Below, piece by piece: positions 8,104-16,313 of a stretch of DNA of 32,217 bases. Positions within the stretch are counted from its first letter, which is position 1; each line of letters starts with the position of its first letter. Both the position numbers and the translations under genes were made by a program. The notes beneath the pieces are model-generated. The model saw only the letters and a program-made list of their open reading frames with translations. It was not told where the DNA came from and did not search any database. This DNA is from Syntrophorhabdaceae bacterium PtaU1.Bin034 (GTDB taxonomy: Bacteria; Desulfobacterota_G; Syntrophorhabdia; Syntrophorhabdales; WCHB1-27). The DNA lies in the NCBI GenBank assembly GCA_002067405.1, contig MVRP01000028.1, positions 1-32,217 on the forward strand, read 5' to 3'.

Positions 8104-8600
8104 TTCTTCTCTTTCGCGTATTCACGCTTGAAAAGTTGTTTCTTGACCGGGCTTAAGTGATCGACAAAAAGAATACCGTTGAGGTGATCTACTTCGTGCT
8201 GACATGCCCGGGCCAATAAACCGGTGCACTCGATCCTGAGTTCCTTGCCTTCAATATCTATTCCCCTCAGCACTACCCTCTGTGCCCTTTTTACCGCTTC
8301 ATAGAAGCCCGGAATACTGAGGCAGCCTTCTTCTCCGGCCTCTTCGCCCTCCAGCCTTACGATCTCCGGATTCACGACGGCAAGGGGCGAGCTCGCCTTT
8401 TCCGACCCGGTTTCAAGGGTAATGATACGGAGCGAAAGCCCGATCTGATTGGCCGCCAACCCGACCCCATTGGCGGCACACATGGTCTCGATCATGTCTT
8501 TGCAGAGCCGGTTAATCTCGTCCGTCACCCGGGGGACCTCTTTTGCTTTTTCCCGCAATACCCTGTCAGGATATGTTTTTATAGGATGAATCATGAGCAT
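8100..8600 (-). CDS. def: Peptide deformylase
   Basis: This metalloenzyme removes the formyl group from nascent proteins. All three motifs are present: GVGLAANQIG (motif I), EEGCLSIPGF (motif II, metal-binding Cys) and QHEVDHLNGILFVD (motif III, two metal-binding His and catalytic Glu). I start at ATG 8600 (MLMIHPIKTYPD, 166 residues), or six bases later at 8594, because the family begins with a short I-x-P-I-x-x-x-P strand. The longer upstream frame to 8660 adds residues unlike the family. No strong ribosome site is visible. It is the first gene of a def-fmt(-mltD) unit. Confidence 0.94.
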   Translation of the reverse strand: MLMIHPIKTYPDRVLREKAKEVPRVTDEINRLCKDMIETMCAANGVGLAANQIGLSLRIITLETGSEKASSPLAVVNPEIVRLEGEEAGEEGCLSIPGFYEAVKRAQRVVLRGIDIEGKELRIECTGLLARACQHEVDHLNGILFVDHLSPVKKQLFKREYAKEKK

Positions 8601-8763
8601 TATTTTAGAATTATGAGGGCTGATAGTCAATACGCGGCGCTGGTCTGGTGTCCGGGGCAATGGTGAGGGAGCCGGCCGTGGAGTTTCGGCCTGCTCTTCT
8701 TCTCTTTATATCGATTGAGGATTATATTAAGAACGTACAAAACAACCACAGGGAGAGGGATTT

Positions 8764-9237
8764 ATGGCAAGACTCGACAGAATGATTCAACCCTACATCC
8801 ACGATCCTTATTTTGTCAGGGAAAAGTATCAGGACCCATCGGTGTGCACGAAATGCAATCTGGTTTTTCACGACGGCATCTTTGAATGGCTGGACACCAC
8901 GCCGCCCAGTGCACAGAAGATGGTGTGCCCTGCCTGCAGACGCATCGAGGACAGTTACGAGGGCGGGAACGTCGTGCTGGAGGGGGCCTTTCTGAAGGAT
9001 CACAGAAGTGATGTGTTGAACATCATCAGGAATGTGGAGCAATTGCAGAAGCGTAAGAGACCGCTCGAAAGGATAATGAGCATTCTGCCGACAGACGAAC
9101 GGATCGAAATAAAGACCACCTATGAACACTTGGCACGAAGGATTGGGGAGGCGGTGAACAAAGCCTACAAGGGTGAGCTGAAACTCCAGTACCGGGAAGC
9201 GGAAAAATTCATCAGGGTATACTGGCGCCGGGATTGA
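8764..9237 (+). CDS. BCAM0308-type conserved zinc protein of unknown function
   Basis: The 157-residue protein has two CxxC pairs (C28-TK-C31 and C55-PA-C58), which probably bind one zinc. The C-terminal half is charged and helical, with KNVEQLQKRKR-like heptads and an IKTTYEHLARRIGEAVNKA helix. It looks like the conserved family annotated as BCAM0308, whose function is not established to my knowledge. The ATG has a CAGGGAGAGGG ribosome site. It is divergent from def, and its last 26 bases overlap the end of the convergent CapA-like gene. No frame damage is seen. Confidence 0.75.
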   Translation: MARLDRMIQPYIHDPYFVREKYQDPSVCTKCNLVFHDGIFEWLDTTPPSAQKMVCPACRRIEDSYEGGNVVLEGAFLKDHRSDVLNIIRNVEQLQKRKRPLERIMSILPTDERIEIKTTYEHLARRIGEAVNKAYKGELKLQYREAEKFIRVYWRRD

Positions 9238-10393
9238 CGGACTTTTTCAAGTGATCGAGCAGCGAGAATAGCTTCGCCTTCCCCATGGTAACGAGAGCCA
9301 CGCCATGGGGATAGAGATGACCGTTTTCCGTTATCATAAGCGAAGATGACTTGATATCCTCTTCCGTAAGCTGCCTTACGAGACGGATCGACTCTTTATC
9401 CGCGTCAAGAAAAGGGATGCCCCGCTCTTTTAGCTTCACAGGGATTATTTGACCTGAAGTGAAGTTGCCGGTGGAGCTGTCTATGTTTGCCTTCAATATG
9501 AGGCTAATGCCGTTCGGGCCCTTTATATTGAACCTGCCGTAAGTCAGAAAGTTGCCGAGGCTGTAAACAATCAGCTTTCCCCTGTATATTTCCATGGCTC
9601 GCAGTACGTGGGGGCCATGGCCGATGACCATGTCTGCTCCGGCATCGACCGCCGTTCGGCTGAACTTCACGACATTGCCACGCATCTCACTGCCAAACAG
9701 TTCATTGACATCGGACACGTGGAGCGCCTCCTTGCCCTCGGCACCCCCGTGGAAAGAGACTATTACGATGTCATTCTCTTTCTTTAAATTCTGCACGGTT
9801 TCGGCTGCTTTCAAGAGATTAAGAATCGAGGTTGACTCGTGCGGGCAGGAAAAGGAAAACCCGACCAGGACGACATTTTTGCCCCTAATATTAAATCGAG
9901 CCACTCTCTCACCTCCCACAGCCGCGATACCCGCCGCCTTCAGGGTCTTCAACGTACTCTGAAGACCTTCCCCGCCAAAATCCAGGATGTGGTTATTTGC
10001 AACGCCAACCGTATTGAAGCCACTTTGAGAAAGATACTTCACGTACCTTGTAGGCATGCGGAACTCGAAACAGCCAACCCCGTTTGATCTCACGCCCGCG
10101 CACTTACGGGCAATGCCTTTTTCAAGAAACGGCGCTTCAAGGTTGCCGAAAACGATATCTGCGCCGTTCAGGCTGTCGCGTACGCCGTCAAACAGAGAAG
10201 CCCCGTCATTGGGAGGAAGAATGGGAGTCGGATAGGTGCTTCCCATCATTATGTCTCCAACCGCCGTAATGCTGATAGTTTTTGCGGGATCGAAGACCCT
10301 TCCCGGAAAGAGGGAAAAAGCGGCAAGGAAGAGGAAGGCCAAGGCAGCAAGGACCGTGGTCGCGAAGGAACGCATCTTGCCTAAATGTATCAT
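9212..10393 (-). CDS. CapA-family (PGA_cap) metallophosphatase-like protein
   Basis: The 393-residue protein has an N-terminal membrane anchor or signal (about residues 10-30) and then the CapA fold. Motifs are ITAVGDIMMGS (first metal site), ADIVFGNLEAPF, GVANNHILDFGGEGL, VSFHGGAEG and DMVIGHGPHVLRAMEIY, then VYSLGNFLTYG. Family members include the CapA component of poly-gamma-glutamate synthesis, but no capB/capC genes lie nearby, so a polymer role here is unsupported. It probably acts outside the inner membrane. The start may be Met1 or Met7 and neither has a strong ribosome site. It is convergent with the BCAM0308-type gene and divergent from the radical SAM gene. Confidence 0.88.
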   Translation of the reverse strand: MIHLGKMRSFATTVLAALAFLFLAAFSLFPGRVFDPAKTISITAVGDIMMGSTYPTPILPPNDGASLFDGVRDSLNGADIVFGNLEAPFLEKGIARKCAGVRSNGVGCFEFRMPTRYVKYLSQSGFNTVGVANNHILDFGGEGLQSTLKTLKAAGIAAVGGERVARFNIRGKNVVLVGFSFSCPHESTSILNLLKAAETVQNLKKENDIVIVSFHGGAEGKEALHVSDVNELFGSEMRGNVVKFSRTAVDAGADMVIGHGPHVLRAMEIYRGKLIVYSLGNFLTYGRFNIKGPNGISLILKANIDSSTGNFTSGQIIPVKLKERGIPFLDADKESIRLVRQLTEEDIKSSSLMITENGHLYPHGVALVTMGKAKLFSLLDHLKKSVNPGASIP

Positions 10394-10460
10394 ATGATAT
10401 TATTCAGCCGCTATTGTATTTATGCCAAGTCCGGTAGAGGATTCGCTGCACTTAATCTTC

Positions 10461-10469
10461 TGCTATAAT
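10461..10469 (+). promoter_or_regulatory. Extended -10 promoter element of the radical SAM gene
   Basis: TGC followed by a perfect TATAAT (10464-10469). Transcription would start near 10476, about four bases before the GTG at 10480, so the mRNA would be essentially leaderless. The -35 region is weak, as is usual with extended -10 promoters. Confidence 0.6.
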
Positions 10470-10479
10470 AATACTCGAC

Positions 10480-11226
10480 GTGATTACAAGGGAAATAACG
10501 TCCAGGTCGATTTTGTCAAAATCGGGCATCGGAGGCATTGATTACTGCATCAACCCCTTTGTCGGCTGCTCTCACGGGTGCTTGTACTGCTACGCAAGTT
10601 TCATGAAGAAATATACAGGCCACAGGGAGCCCTGGGGAGCATTCGTAGATGTGAAAACCAACGCCCCTTCCCTTCTTGAAAGACAACTCCGGAAGGCGAC
10701 CTCGGGAACCATCGTTCTCAGCTCCGTGACGGACCCCTATCAACCTGCGGAAAGGACTTACAGGGTGACCAGAAGATGCCTGGAAGTCCTGGCGCATTCC
10801 GGCTTGTCCGTCGAGATCCTTACTAAGTCTCCGCTCATCCTGAGAGACGCCGATTTACTCAAAACGCTTCCCGATGTCAAAGCCGGTCTCACGATTACTA
10901 CTGACAATGACTCGGTAAGGCGGTTGTTCGAGCCCGGAGCGCCGCCGATAGAGAAGAGGATCAAGGCACTGGAGAGTCTTCGGGCCATGGGTATATCGAC
11001 CTACGCCTTCATAGGCCCTGTCCTGCCGATGAACCCGGAGATGCTTGCGGGAATGATAGAGCCCCACGTGGATAGCATCCTGATCGACAGAATGAATTAC
11101 CCCTCGAAGACAGTTGCGGTTTACAGGAAAAACGGGTTTGAGGAGTGGCTCGACAGGAGTTTTGCGGACGGGATCGTTGCGCGTCTCGGAAAGGCCTTCA
11201 AGGGAATACAAGTCGAGCTCTATTAA
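10480..11226 (+). CDS. Radical SAM protein, SPL/Rv2578c-like
   Basis: The 248-residue protein carries the radical SAM cluster motif as C30-SHG-C34-LY-C37 within NPFVGCSHGCLYCYA. A conserved SSVTDPYQPAERTYRVTR block and VEILTKSPLILRD follow, as in the spore-photoproduct-lyase-like group often called the Rv2578c family. It would bind one 4Fe-4S cluster and cleave S-adenosylmethionine; the substrate is unknown. The only usable start after the upstream in-frame stop is GTG 10480. It has no ribosome site but sits just after an extended -10 promoter. Its TAA stop overlaps the TAA of the convergent aminotransferase gene. Confidence 0.88.
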   Translation: MITREITSRSILSKSGIGGIDYCINPFVGCSHGCLYCYASFMKKYTGHREPWGAFVDVKTNAPSLLERQLRKATSGTIVLSSVTDPYQPAERTYRVTRRCLEVLAHSGLSVEILTKSPLILRDADLLKTLPDVKAGLTITTDNDSVRRLFEPGAPPIEKRIKALESLRAMGISTYAFIGPVLPMNPEMLAGMIEPHVDSILIDRMNYPSKTVAVYRKNGFEEWLDRSFADGIVARLGKAFKGIQVELY

Positions 11227-12392
11227 AGATCGGCGAGCCATTTCTCCAGTCTTTCACAGCCCTGCCGCAACCTTTCTATGTTATTTGCGTAGGAAAAACG
11301 CACGTGTGAGGCTGCTTTGTAGGAACCGAAATCGTAGCCGGGAGTGATGGCCACACCTGCCTCAAGGAGCGCACGCTCCACAAACTCCATGCTGTCCATT
11401 CCCCATTCTTCGATACCCGCATAAATGTAGAATGCTCCGTCGGGCTCTGCGGGCAGGTCAAAACCCAACTCCTTGAGCCGGGGAAAAAGAAAATCCCGCC
11501 TCTCCTGATAGATCCTTTTCATCGCTTCCAGTTCTTCAGTGGTGTCGAACGCATCGAGGGCAGCGTACTGCGCAATGGTGGGAGCAGATATAAAAACATT
11601 CTGCGCGATCCTCTGCATCGGACGGACAAGGGATTCCGGCACGACCATCCAGCCGAGTCTCCATCCCGTCATCGCCCAGGTCTTCGAGAAACCATCGATG
11701 ACTATAATGTCCCCTGAAATGGCAAGTGCCGAAGGAAAGTCCCTCCCGTAAGTGAGACCGGAATATATCTCATCCACGGTCAAAACCCCGCCCTTTTTGG
11801 CGACTGTTGACTGAAGTTGCCTGAGAGACGCTTCGGTGTACACTATGCCGGTCGGGTTGGACGGGCTGCAGACCATGAGCAAATGCGGTACCGTCCCTGT
11901 TGCCTCCACCTGATCGGCGGTAACTTCAAAACGGGTGTCTTCAGAGACCGGCAGGGTGACCACCCGCGCATCGAACAGGGTACCAAAGTTCCTGTAGCAT
12001 GGGTATCCGGGATCGGAGATAAAGAGGTTTTTCTTCCGGTCCAGGAGCACTGCACAAAGAAGAAAAAAGGCACCGGAAGTCCCGTTGGTAATGATGATCC
12101 TTTCGGGCGATATCTTCACGCCTCGTGAGTCGGCATAATGGCGGGCGATTCGCTCCCTCAGCTCCGGAAGGCCCAGACTGTGCGTGTAGAAAGTATGCCC
12201 CGCCTCTATTGCCCGGACGGCTGCATCCCGTATACGTGTCGGTGTGGCGAAATCCGGCTCTCCTATCTCCATATGGACCACATCCCTGCCTGCCGCCTCG
12301 AGAGCCTGAGCCTTCTCCAACAGCTCCATTACGTAAAAGGGTTGAATTTTTGTGGACCTGGCGGTGCACTTTGCAGAAGGCCGACGCGTCAC
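11223..12392 (-). CDS. Class I/II pyridoxal-phosphate aminotransferase (aspartate aminotransferase-like)
   Basis: The 389-residue cytoplasmic enzyme starts at GTG 12392. It runs IQPFYVMELLEKAQALE, HMEIGEPDFATP, then ITNGTSGAFFLL, CSPSNPTGIVY, LTVDEIYSGLTYG, and the PLP lysine in IDGFSKTWAMTGWRLGW. A conserved Arg lies in HVRFSYANN near the end. This is the layout of aspartate/aromatic-type aminotransferases; the exact amino acid is not decided. The open frame extends another 109 codons upstream, but that part is the wrong-frame shadow of the carbonic-anhydrase gene. The GTG overlaps that gene's TGA (GTGA), so translation is coupled. It is the third gene of a crp-gamma carbonic anhydrase-aminotransferase unit. 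Confidence 0.92.
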   Translation of the reverse strand: MTRRPSAKCTARSTKIQPFYVMELLEKAQALEAAGRDVVHMEIGEPDFATPTRIRDAAVRAIEAGHTFYTHSLGLPELRERIARHYADSRGVKISPERIIITNGTSGAFFLLCAVLLDRKKNLFISDPGYPCYRNFGTLFDARVVTLPVSEDTRFEVTADQVEATGTVPHLLMVCSPSNPTGIVYTEASLRQLQSTVAKKGGVLTVDEIYSGLTYGRDFPSALAISGDIIVIDGFSKTWAMTGWRLGWMVVPESLVRPMQRIAQNVFISAPTIAQYAALDAFDTTEELEAMKRIYQERRDFLFPRLKELGFDLPAEPDGAFYIYAGIEEWGMDSMEFVERALLEAGVAITPGYDFGSYKAASHVRFSYANNIERLRQGCERLEKWLADL

Positions 12393-12928
12393 GATAAAGG
12401 CTCCATAGCCACCGGCTCCATGCCCTCTTCCAGATATTTGTGCGCAAGGTTTATATACAGCTCTTTTGCCATATTCCAGTAGTCGCTGTCCTCCTGTTTC
12501 ATCTCTCTGACTTTCCTGGCCGGATTGCCCGCCATCACGGAGGATTCGGGTGTCTTTTGCCCCCGTTTCACAATGGCGCCCTCGGCGATGATCGAGCCTC
12601 CTCCCACTTCGCACCTGATGCTCAGTATTGCGCCCATCCCGATGGTGACAAAGTCCCCGATACTTTTGGCGTGGATGATCGCCCCGTGCCCGACGGTTAC
12701 CCTGTTGCCTATGGTGCAACGGTCATGCGGCGGGGCGTGGACGATTACTCCTTCTTCCACCGCAGTTCCGTCCCCGATGATTATTGTGCCGTAGTCGCCT
12801 CTCAGGATAACACCATGACCGACATAACAGTCGCTCCCGATCCTCACGTCCCCTATCACTGAAGCTGTTTCGCTCACATAGGTACCCCGGCCGACGATCG
12901 GCTGTCGTCCGTCAAATCTGTATAGCAT
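12389..12928 (-). CDS. Gamma carbonic anhydrase-family hexapeptide protein
   Basis: The 179-residue left-handed beta-helix protein is built of hexapeptide repeats ([LIV]-G-x-x-x-x), from GRGTYVSETASVIGDVRIG through VTVGHGAIIHAKSIGDFVTI. Metal-ligand histidines are in place (GVIVHAPPHD, then VTVGHGAIIH), so a trimeric zinc or iron enzyme is likely. The group contains YrdA/PaaY-like proteins as well as true carbonic anhydrases, so activity is uncertain. It lies 40 bases after the Crp-family regulator gene and overlaps the aminotransferase by four bases; all three are probably one transcript. Confidence 0.9.
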   Translation of the reverse strand: MLYRFDGRQPIVGRGTYVSETASVIGDVRIGSDCYVGHGVILRGDYGTIIIGDGTAVEEGVIVHAPPHDRCTIGNRVTVGHGAIIHAKSIGDFVTIGMGAILSIRCEVGGGSIIAEGAIVKRGQKTPESSVMAGNPARKVREMKQEDSDYWNMAKELYINLAHKYLEEGMEPVAMEPLS

Positions 12929-12968
12929 TCGATTTTCTCCTCTTCCCGTTGCGTGCCGTAAAACTCGT

Positions 12969-13661
12969 CTATAACGTCATAAGTCCGGAGGACAGTCTTT
13001 CCATTTTGTCCCGGTCAAGCAGTTTTATTTTTCTTCCCTCAACCTCAATCAACCCGTCGGCCGCCATCCTTGAAAGGATACGGGAGAGTGTTTCCGGTAT
13101 GGTACCGAGGACATTGGCGAGCAGCGTCTTCGGTATATCGAGCTCTATAAGCGTCTCCTTTTTTGTCCTGTCACTCAAGTAGATGAGGTAGGATGCGAGT
13201 CTGGCCGGTACTTCTTTCAGCGATAACCCTTCAATAAGGCCTGTAAACTGTCGCAGGCGCCTTGACAGCAAGGCAAGCATGTTCATTGCAAGGGAAGGGT
13301 CCGTTTCAATGAGCTTCACAAAGGCAGGCCTGGGGAGGAAGATAAGAAGCGCATCTTCTATTGCCTGGGCGTTTGCGGGAAACCGGCCACCTGAGAAGAC
13401 CGGGACCTCCCCGAAAGGCTCCTGAAAACCTATTATGTGAAGAATCTGCTCCTTACCGTCCGGAGAGAGCTTGAACACCTTCACCCTGCCCCGGACCGTG
13501 AGGTAAAAGCCATTTGCCTCTTCACCCTCAGAAAAGACCGTCTCTCCCCGTTTCACCGTCCTGTAGGCGGCAATCCCTGCCAGCCGGCCCAGTTGATCAG
13601 GCGGCAATCCCTTGAAGAGGGGAACGCTGTCCAAAAAAGAGATGATATCCATGCCGCTCAT
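12969..13661 (-). CDS. Crp/Fnr-family regulator, HcpR/Dnr-like
   Basis: The 230-residue protein has an N-terminal cyclic-nucleotide-type sensor domain (FLDSVPLFKGLPPDQL, GETVFSEGEEANGFYLTVRG, then KEQILHIIGFQEPFGE). A long dimer helix (MNMLALLSRRLRQFTGLIEG) and a C-terminal winged helix (LANVLGTIPETLSRILSRMA) follow. It contains no cysteine, so it cannot carry an Fnr-type iron-sulphur cluster. Sequence style and position next to hcp suggest the HcpR/Dnr group, which senses nitric oxide through haem; that is inference. A 14-bp Fnr-like palindrome lies in the shared divergent promoter region. The start may be Met1 or Met4. Confidence 0.88.
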   Translation of the reverse strand: MSGMDIISFLDSVPLFKGLPPDQLGRLAGIAAYRTVKRGETVFSEGEEANGFYLTVRGRVKVFKLSPDGKEQILHIIGFQEPFGEVPVFSGGRFPANAQAIEDALLIFLPRPAFVKLIETDPSLAMNMLALLSRRLRQFTGLIEGLSLKEVPARLASYLIYLSDRTKKETLIELDIPKTLLANVLGTIPETLSRILSRMAADGLIEVEGRKIKLLDRDKMERLSSGLMTL

Positions 13662-13780
13662 GCCTGTTATTTATGAAAGTAACATAATCGCCTCCAAAAT
13701 GGTACATCGACAGCCGGTCAAAGGCCGACCGATAATCGACCACCGAACCGCCGGCAAAGTGATCTTCAAAATGAATTTTC

Positions 13781-13794
13781 TTGATCCAAGTCAA
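13781..13794 (+). promoter_or_regulatory. Fnr/HcpR-type operator upstream of hcp
   Basis: TTGATCCAAGTCAA is a two-fold symmetric TTGAY-N4-RTCAA sequence, close to known Fnr/Dnr/HcpR sites. Its centre (13787.5) is about 41.5 bases before the start predicted from the -10 at 13817-13822, the classic activating position. Confidence 0.65.
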
Positions 13795-13816
13795 GGATAG
13801 ACATGCTGCAGGCCCT

Positions 13817-13822
13817 TAAAAT
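13817..13822 (+). promoter_or_regulatory. Probable -10 element of the hcp promoter
   Basis: TAAAAT matches five of six consensus bases and is correctly placed relative to the upstream palindrome for a class II activated promoter. Transcription would begin near 13829. Confidence 0.5.
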
Positions 13823-13866
13823 ACTTACATTACATCACATAAACACATTCAAAGGAGGATAAACCT

Positions 13867-15495
13867 ATGTTTTGTTACCAGTGTGAGCAGACGGCGAAAG
13901 GCGAGGCATGTACGGTAATGGGCGTGTGCGGGAAGCAACCGGACGTGGCTGCATTGCAGGACCTTATAGTTCATCTCGTTAAAGGCATTTCTCTGTTCGC
14001 ATTCGAGGGTCGAAAGGTCGGAGTCATCGATCAGGAGGTGAACGTCTTTACCTTTGAAGCGTTGTTTTCTACTCTTACCAATGTAAACTACGATCCCCGG
14101 CGATTTTTCGACATGATACATCGAGGGGCGAGACTCCGCGACCAGTTGAAAGAGAAAGTCGCTAGGGCCGGAGGCAAGGCGGATTTCCAGGACGATGCTG
14201 CGGTCTTCGTGCCCGAGAATACCGTCGAAGCGATGGTCAAACAGGGCGAGCGAGTCGGTCTCAAGGCAGATCCTTCGATAAACCGGGATATCCTGTCCCT
14301 CCAGCACACCGTGCTTTTTGGAATTAAGGGCATTGCCGCTTATGCCGACCATGCCCAGATCCTCGGGCAAACGGACGATTCGGTACCGGCTTTCATGCAT
14401 GAGGGAATGGCTGCCATGTTCAACAAGGATTTGAGCCTTAACGACTGGCTGGGACTCGTGCTGAAATGCGGTGAAGTGAACCTGAGGACCATGGAACTGC
14501 TCGATGCCGCCAATACCGGGGTATACGGGCACCCGGTGCCGACCAGGGTTCCTCTGGGGGCCAAAAAAGGCCATGCAATTCTGGTATCGGGTCATGACCT
14601 GAAGGACATGGAAGAAATCCTGAAACAGAGCGAGGGGAAAGGGATTAATGTTTACACCCATGGAGAGATGCTGCCGACCCATGCCTATCCCGGCCTCAAG
14701 AAATACCCTCACTTCTACGGGCATTTCGGCACAGCCTGGCAGAACCAGCTCAAGGAGTTCCCCAATTTCCCGGGGACCATCCTTCTTACCACAAACTGCC
14801 TGATGAGAGTCCAGCAAGCATACCAGGACAACATCTTTACCCGAGGGGCTGTGGGTTGGCCCGGCGTCCACCATTTACAGACCAGGGACTTCGGACCCCT
14901 GATCGACAAAGCCCTTACCATGCCGGGATTTCAGGAGGATACGAACGGAAAATCCGTCATGGTGGGATTCGGAAGGAACACCGTCATGGGTGTTGCCGAC
15001 AAGGTGATCGAGGCGGTCAAGGGAAAGAAGATCCGTCACTTCTTCCTCGTTGCCGGTTGTGACGGCGCGAAACCGGGGCGCAACTACTATACTGAATTCG
15101 TGGAGAAGGTGCCGGGAGACTGCGTGGTCCTGACACTGGCGTGCGGGAAGTTCCGCTTCTTCGATAAGGATCTGGGAGATATAGGCGGTATCCCGAGGCT
15201 CCTCGACGTAGGCCAGTGCAACGACGCGTACTCTGCAATTCAGATCGCCGTCGCCCTTGCCAATGCATTTAACGTGGGCGTCAATGATCTTCCGTTATCC
15301 TTCATCCTCTCATGGTATGAGCAAAAGGCAGTGGCAATCCTCCTCACGCTGCTTTACCTCGGCATCAAGCACATGCGGCTGGGGCCGTCACTTCCCGCGT
15401 TCATAACGCCCAACGTGCTTGACGTGCTGGTGAAGAACTACGACATCAAACCGATCACCACACCGGATGAGGACTTGAGGGCAATACTCGGGTAA
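13867..15495 (+). CDS. hcp: Hybrid cluster protein (hydroxylamine reductase)
   Basis: The 542-residue cytoplasmic protein starts MFCYQCEQT and has the N-terminal cluster cysteines C3, C6, C15 and C21, the short spacing typical of class I/II Hcp of anaerobes. The hybrid 4Fe-2O-2S cluster ligands fall in later conserved blocks, including LLTTNCLMR, VAGCDGAKPGRNYY, TLACGKFRF and DVGQCNDAYSA. Hcp reduces nitric oxide or hydroxylamine and protects anaerobes from nitrosative stress. A strong AAAGGAGG ribosome site precedes the ATG. It is divergent from a Crp/Fnr-family regulator and is followed after 46 bases by a zinc-ribbon/HD-like gene, probably in the same transcript. Length is normal for the family. 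Confidence 0.97.
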   Translation: MFCYQCEQTAKGEACTVMGVCGKQPDVAALQDLIVHLVKGISLFAFEGRKVGVIDQEVNVFTFEALFSTLTNVNYDPRRFFDMIHRGARLRDQLKEKVARAGGKADFQDDAAVFVPENTVEAMVKQGERVGLKADPSINRDILSLQHTVLFGIKGIAAYADHAQILGQTDDSVPAFMHEGMAAMFNKDLSLNDWLGLVLKCGEVNLRTMELLDAANTGVYGHPVPTRVPLGAKKGHAILVSGHDLKDMEEILKQSEGKGINVYTHGEMLPTHAYPGLKKYPHFYGHFGTAWQNQLKEFPNFPGTILLTTNCLMRVQQAYQDNIFTRGAVGWPGVHHLQTRDFGPLIDKALTMPGFQEDTNGKSVMVGFGRNTVMGVADKVIEAVKGKKIRHFFLVAGCDGAKPGRNYYTEFVEKVPGDCVVLTLACGKFRFFDKDLGDIGGIPRLLDVGQCNDAYSAIQIAVALANAFNVGVNDLPLSFILSWYEQKAVAILLTLLYLGIKHMRLGPSLPAFITPNVLDVLVKNYDIKPITTPDEDLRAILG

Positions 15496-15541
15496 GAGAG
15501 GAAAGGGCTGGGGTCGACGAGACACCTGTGAGAGGAAGACA

Positions 15542-16246
15542 ATGAAGTGTCCGGGACAGGATACACGTTACTGGAAACCGGGGGACATCTTTGAGATCTC
15601 ATGCCCCGAGTGCGGGCATGAGATAGAATTCTTCAAAGATGAAGCAACCAGGAGGTGCAGAGCCTGCGGTAAGGTGACGGTGAATCCGAAGATGGACTTC
15701 GGGTGTGCGGCCTACTGCAAGTATGCTTCCGAGTGCCTGGGAGAACTGGGTCCGGAGCTCATTGCAAAACGCGACGACCTGCTCAAGGACCGCGTGGCTG
15801 TTGAGGTCAAACGCCGGCTCGGGCAAGACTTCCGGAGGATTTCCCACGGAATGAGGGTCGCCCGGTTTAGCGAAGAAATAGCCGGGGAGGAAAAGGCGGA
15901 TCTTGCAGTCCTGCGCTGCTCCGCCTACCTCCACCTCTTGCTTGAACGTGAAAGTGACAATGAAGTGGCTGGTATTGCCCGAAAAGAGGCACGGGAGATA
16001 TTGACACGACTCGGGGCACGGCGTGAATTGGCGGAAAAGGTAGAGGCGACTATCGATGACTTCATGGCCGGACGAAGAGGGCGTCTGAAGGAGGCAGATG
16101 TCTTGTCTGATGCCCATCTTCTTGCTTTCATGGACGAAACAAAGGATCGAATCGGGTACCGGAATGAGAAGGAAGTGGAAGAAAGATGCTCGACGGGCAC
16201 CGGCAGGAAGTTGGCGAGAAGACTGTTGGGGGACGATTCGGGATAG
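15542..16246 (+). CDS. Zinc-ribbon protein with a degenerate HD-like domain, hcp-linked
   Basis: The 234-residue protein begins with a zinc ribbon (C21-PE-C24 and C39-RA-C42), then a Cys-rich stretch (FGCAAYCKYASECLG, C55, C59, C65). A helical domain that looks like an HD phosphohydrolase follows: ISHGMRVARFSEEIA gives the first His (H102) in the right place, but the HD pair is HL (AYLHLLLE, H131-L132). The metal-binding Asp is therefore missing and catalysis is doubtful. The gene follows hcp by 46 bases with its own AGAGGAAG ribosome site. A role in sensing or maturation linked to Hcp is inference only. The protein is otherwise of unknown function. Confidence 0.7.
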   Translation: MKCPGQDTRYWKPGDIFEISCPECGHEIEFFKDEATRRCRACGKVTVNPKMDFGCAAYCKYASECLGELGPELIAKRDDLLKDRVAVEVKRRLGQDFRRISHGMRVARFSEEIAGEEKADLAVLRCSAYLHLLLERESDNEVAGIARKEAREILTRLGARRELAEKVEATIDDFMAGRRGRLKEADVLSDAHLLAFMDETKDRIGYRNEKEVEERCSTGTGRKLARRLLGDDSG

Positions 16247-16313
16247 CAGCCGTATCGGGAATGGATCACACCTGATTTGCAATCAGGGAGGCTTTGTGTG
16301 ATACTAACGTCCT

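Noticed and set aside
8601..8660. Longer start for peptide deformylase
   Set aside because: The extra 20 residues do not resemble the family's N-terminus, and the Met at 8600 or 8594 fits.
12393..12719. N-terminal extension of the aminotransferase frame
   Set aside because: These 109 codons are the wrong-frame reading of the gamma carbonic anhydrase gene. The GTG at 12392 restores the family's usual N-terminus.
13849..14874. 341-codon open frame antisense to hcp
   Set aside because: It is the mirror of a well-supported Hcp gene, with no ribosome site or family motif.
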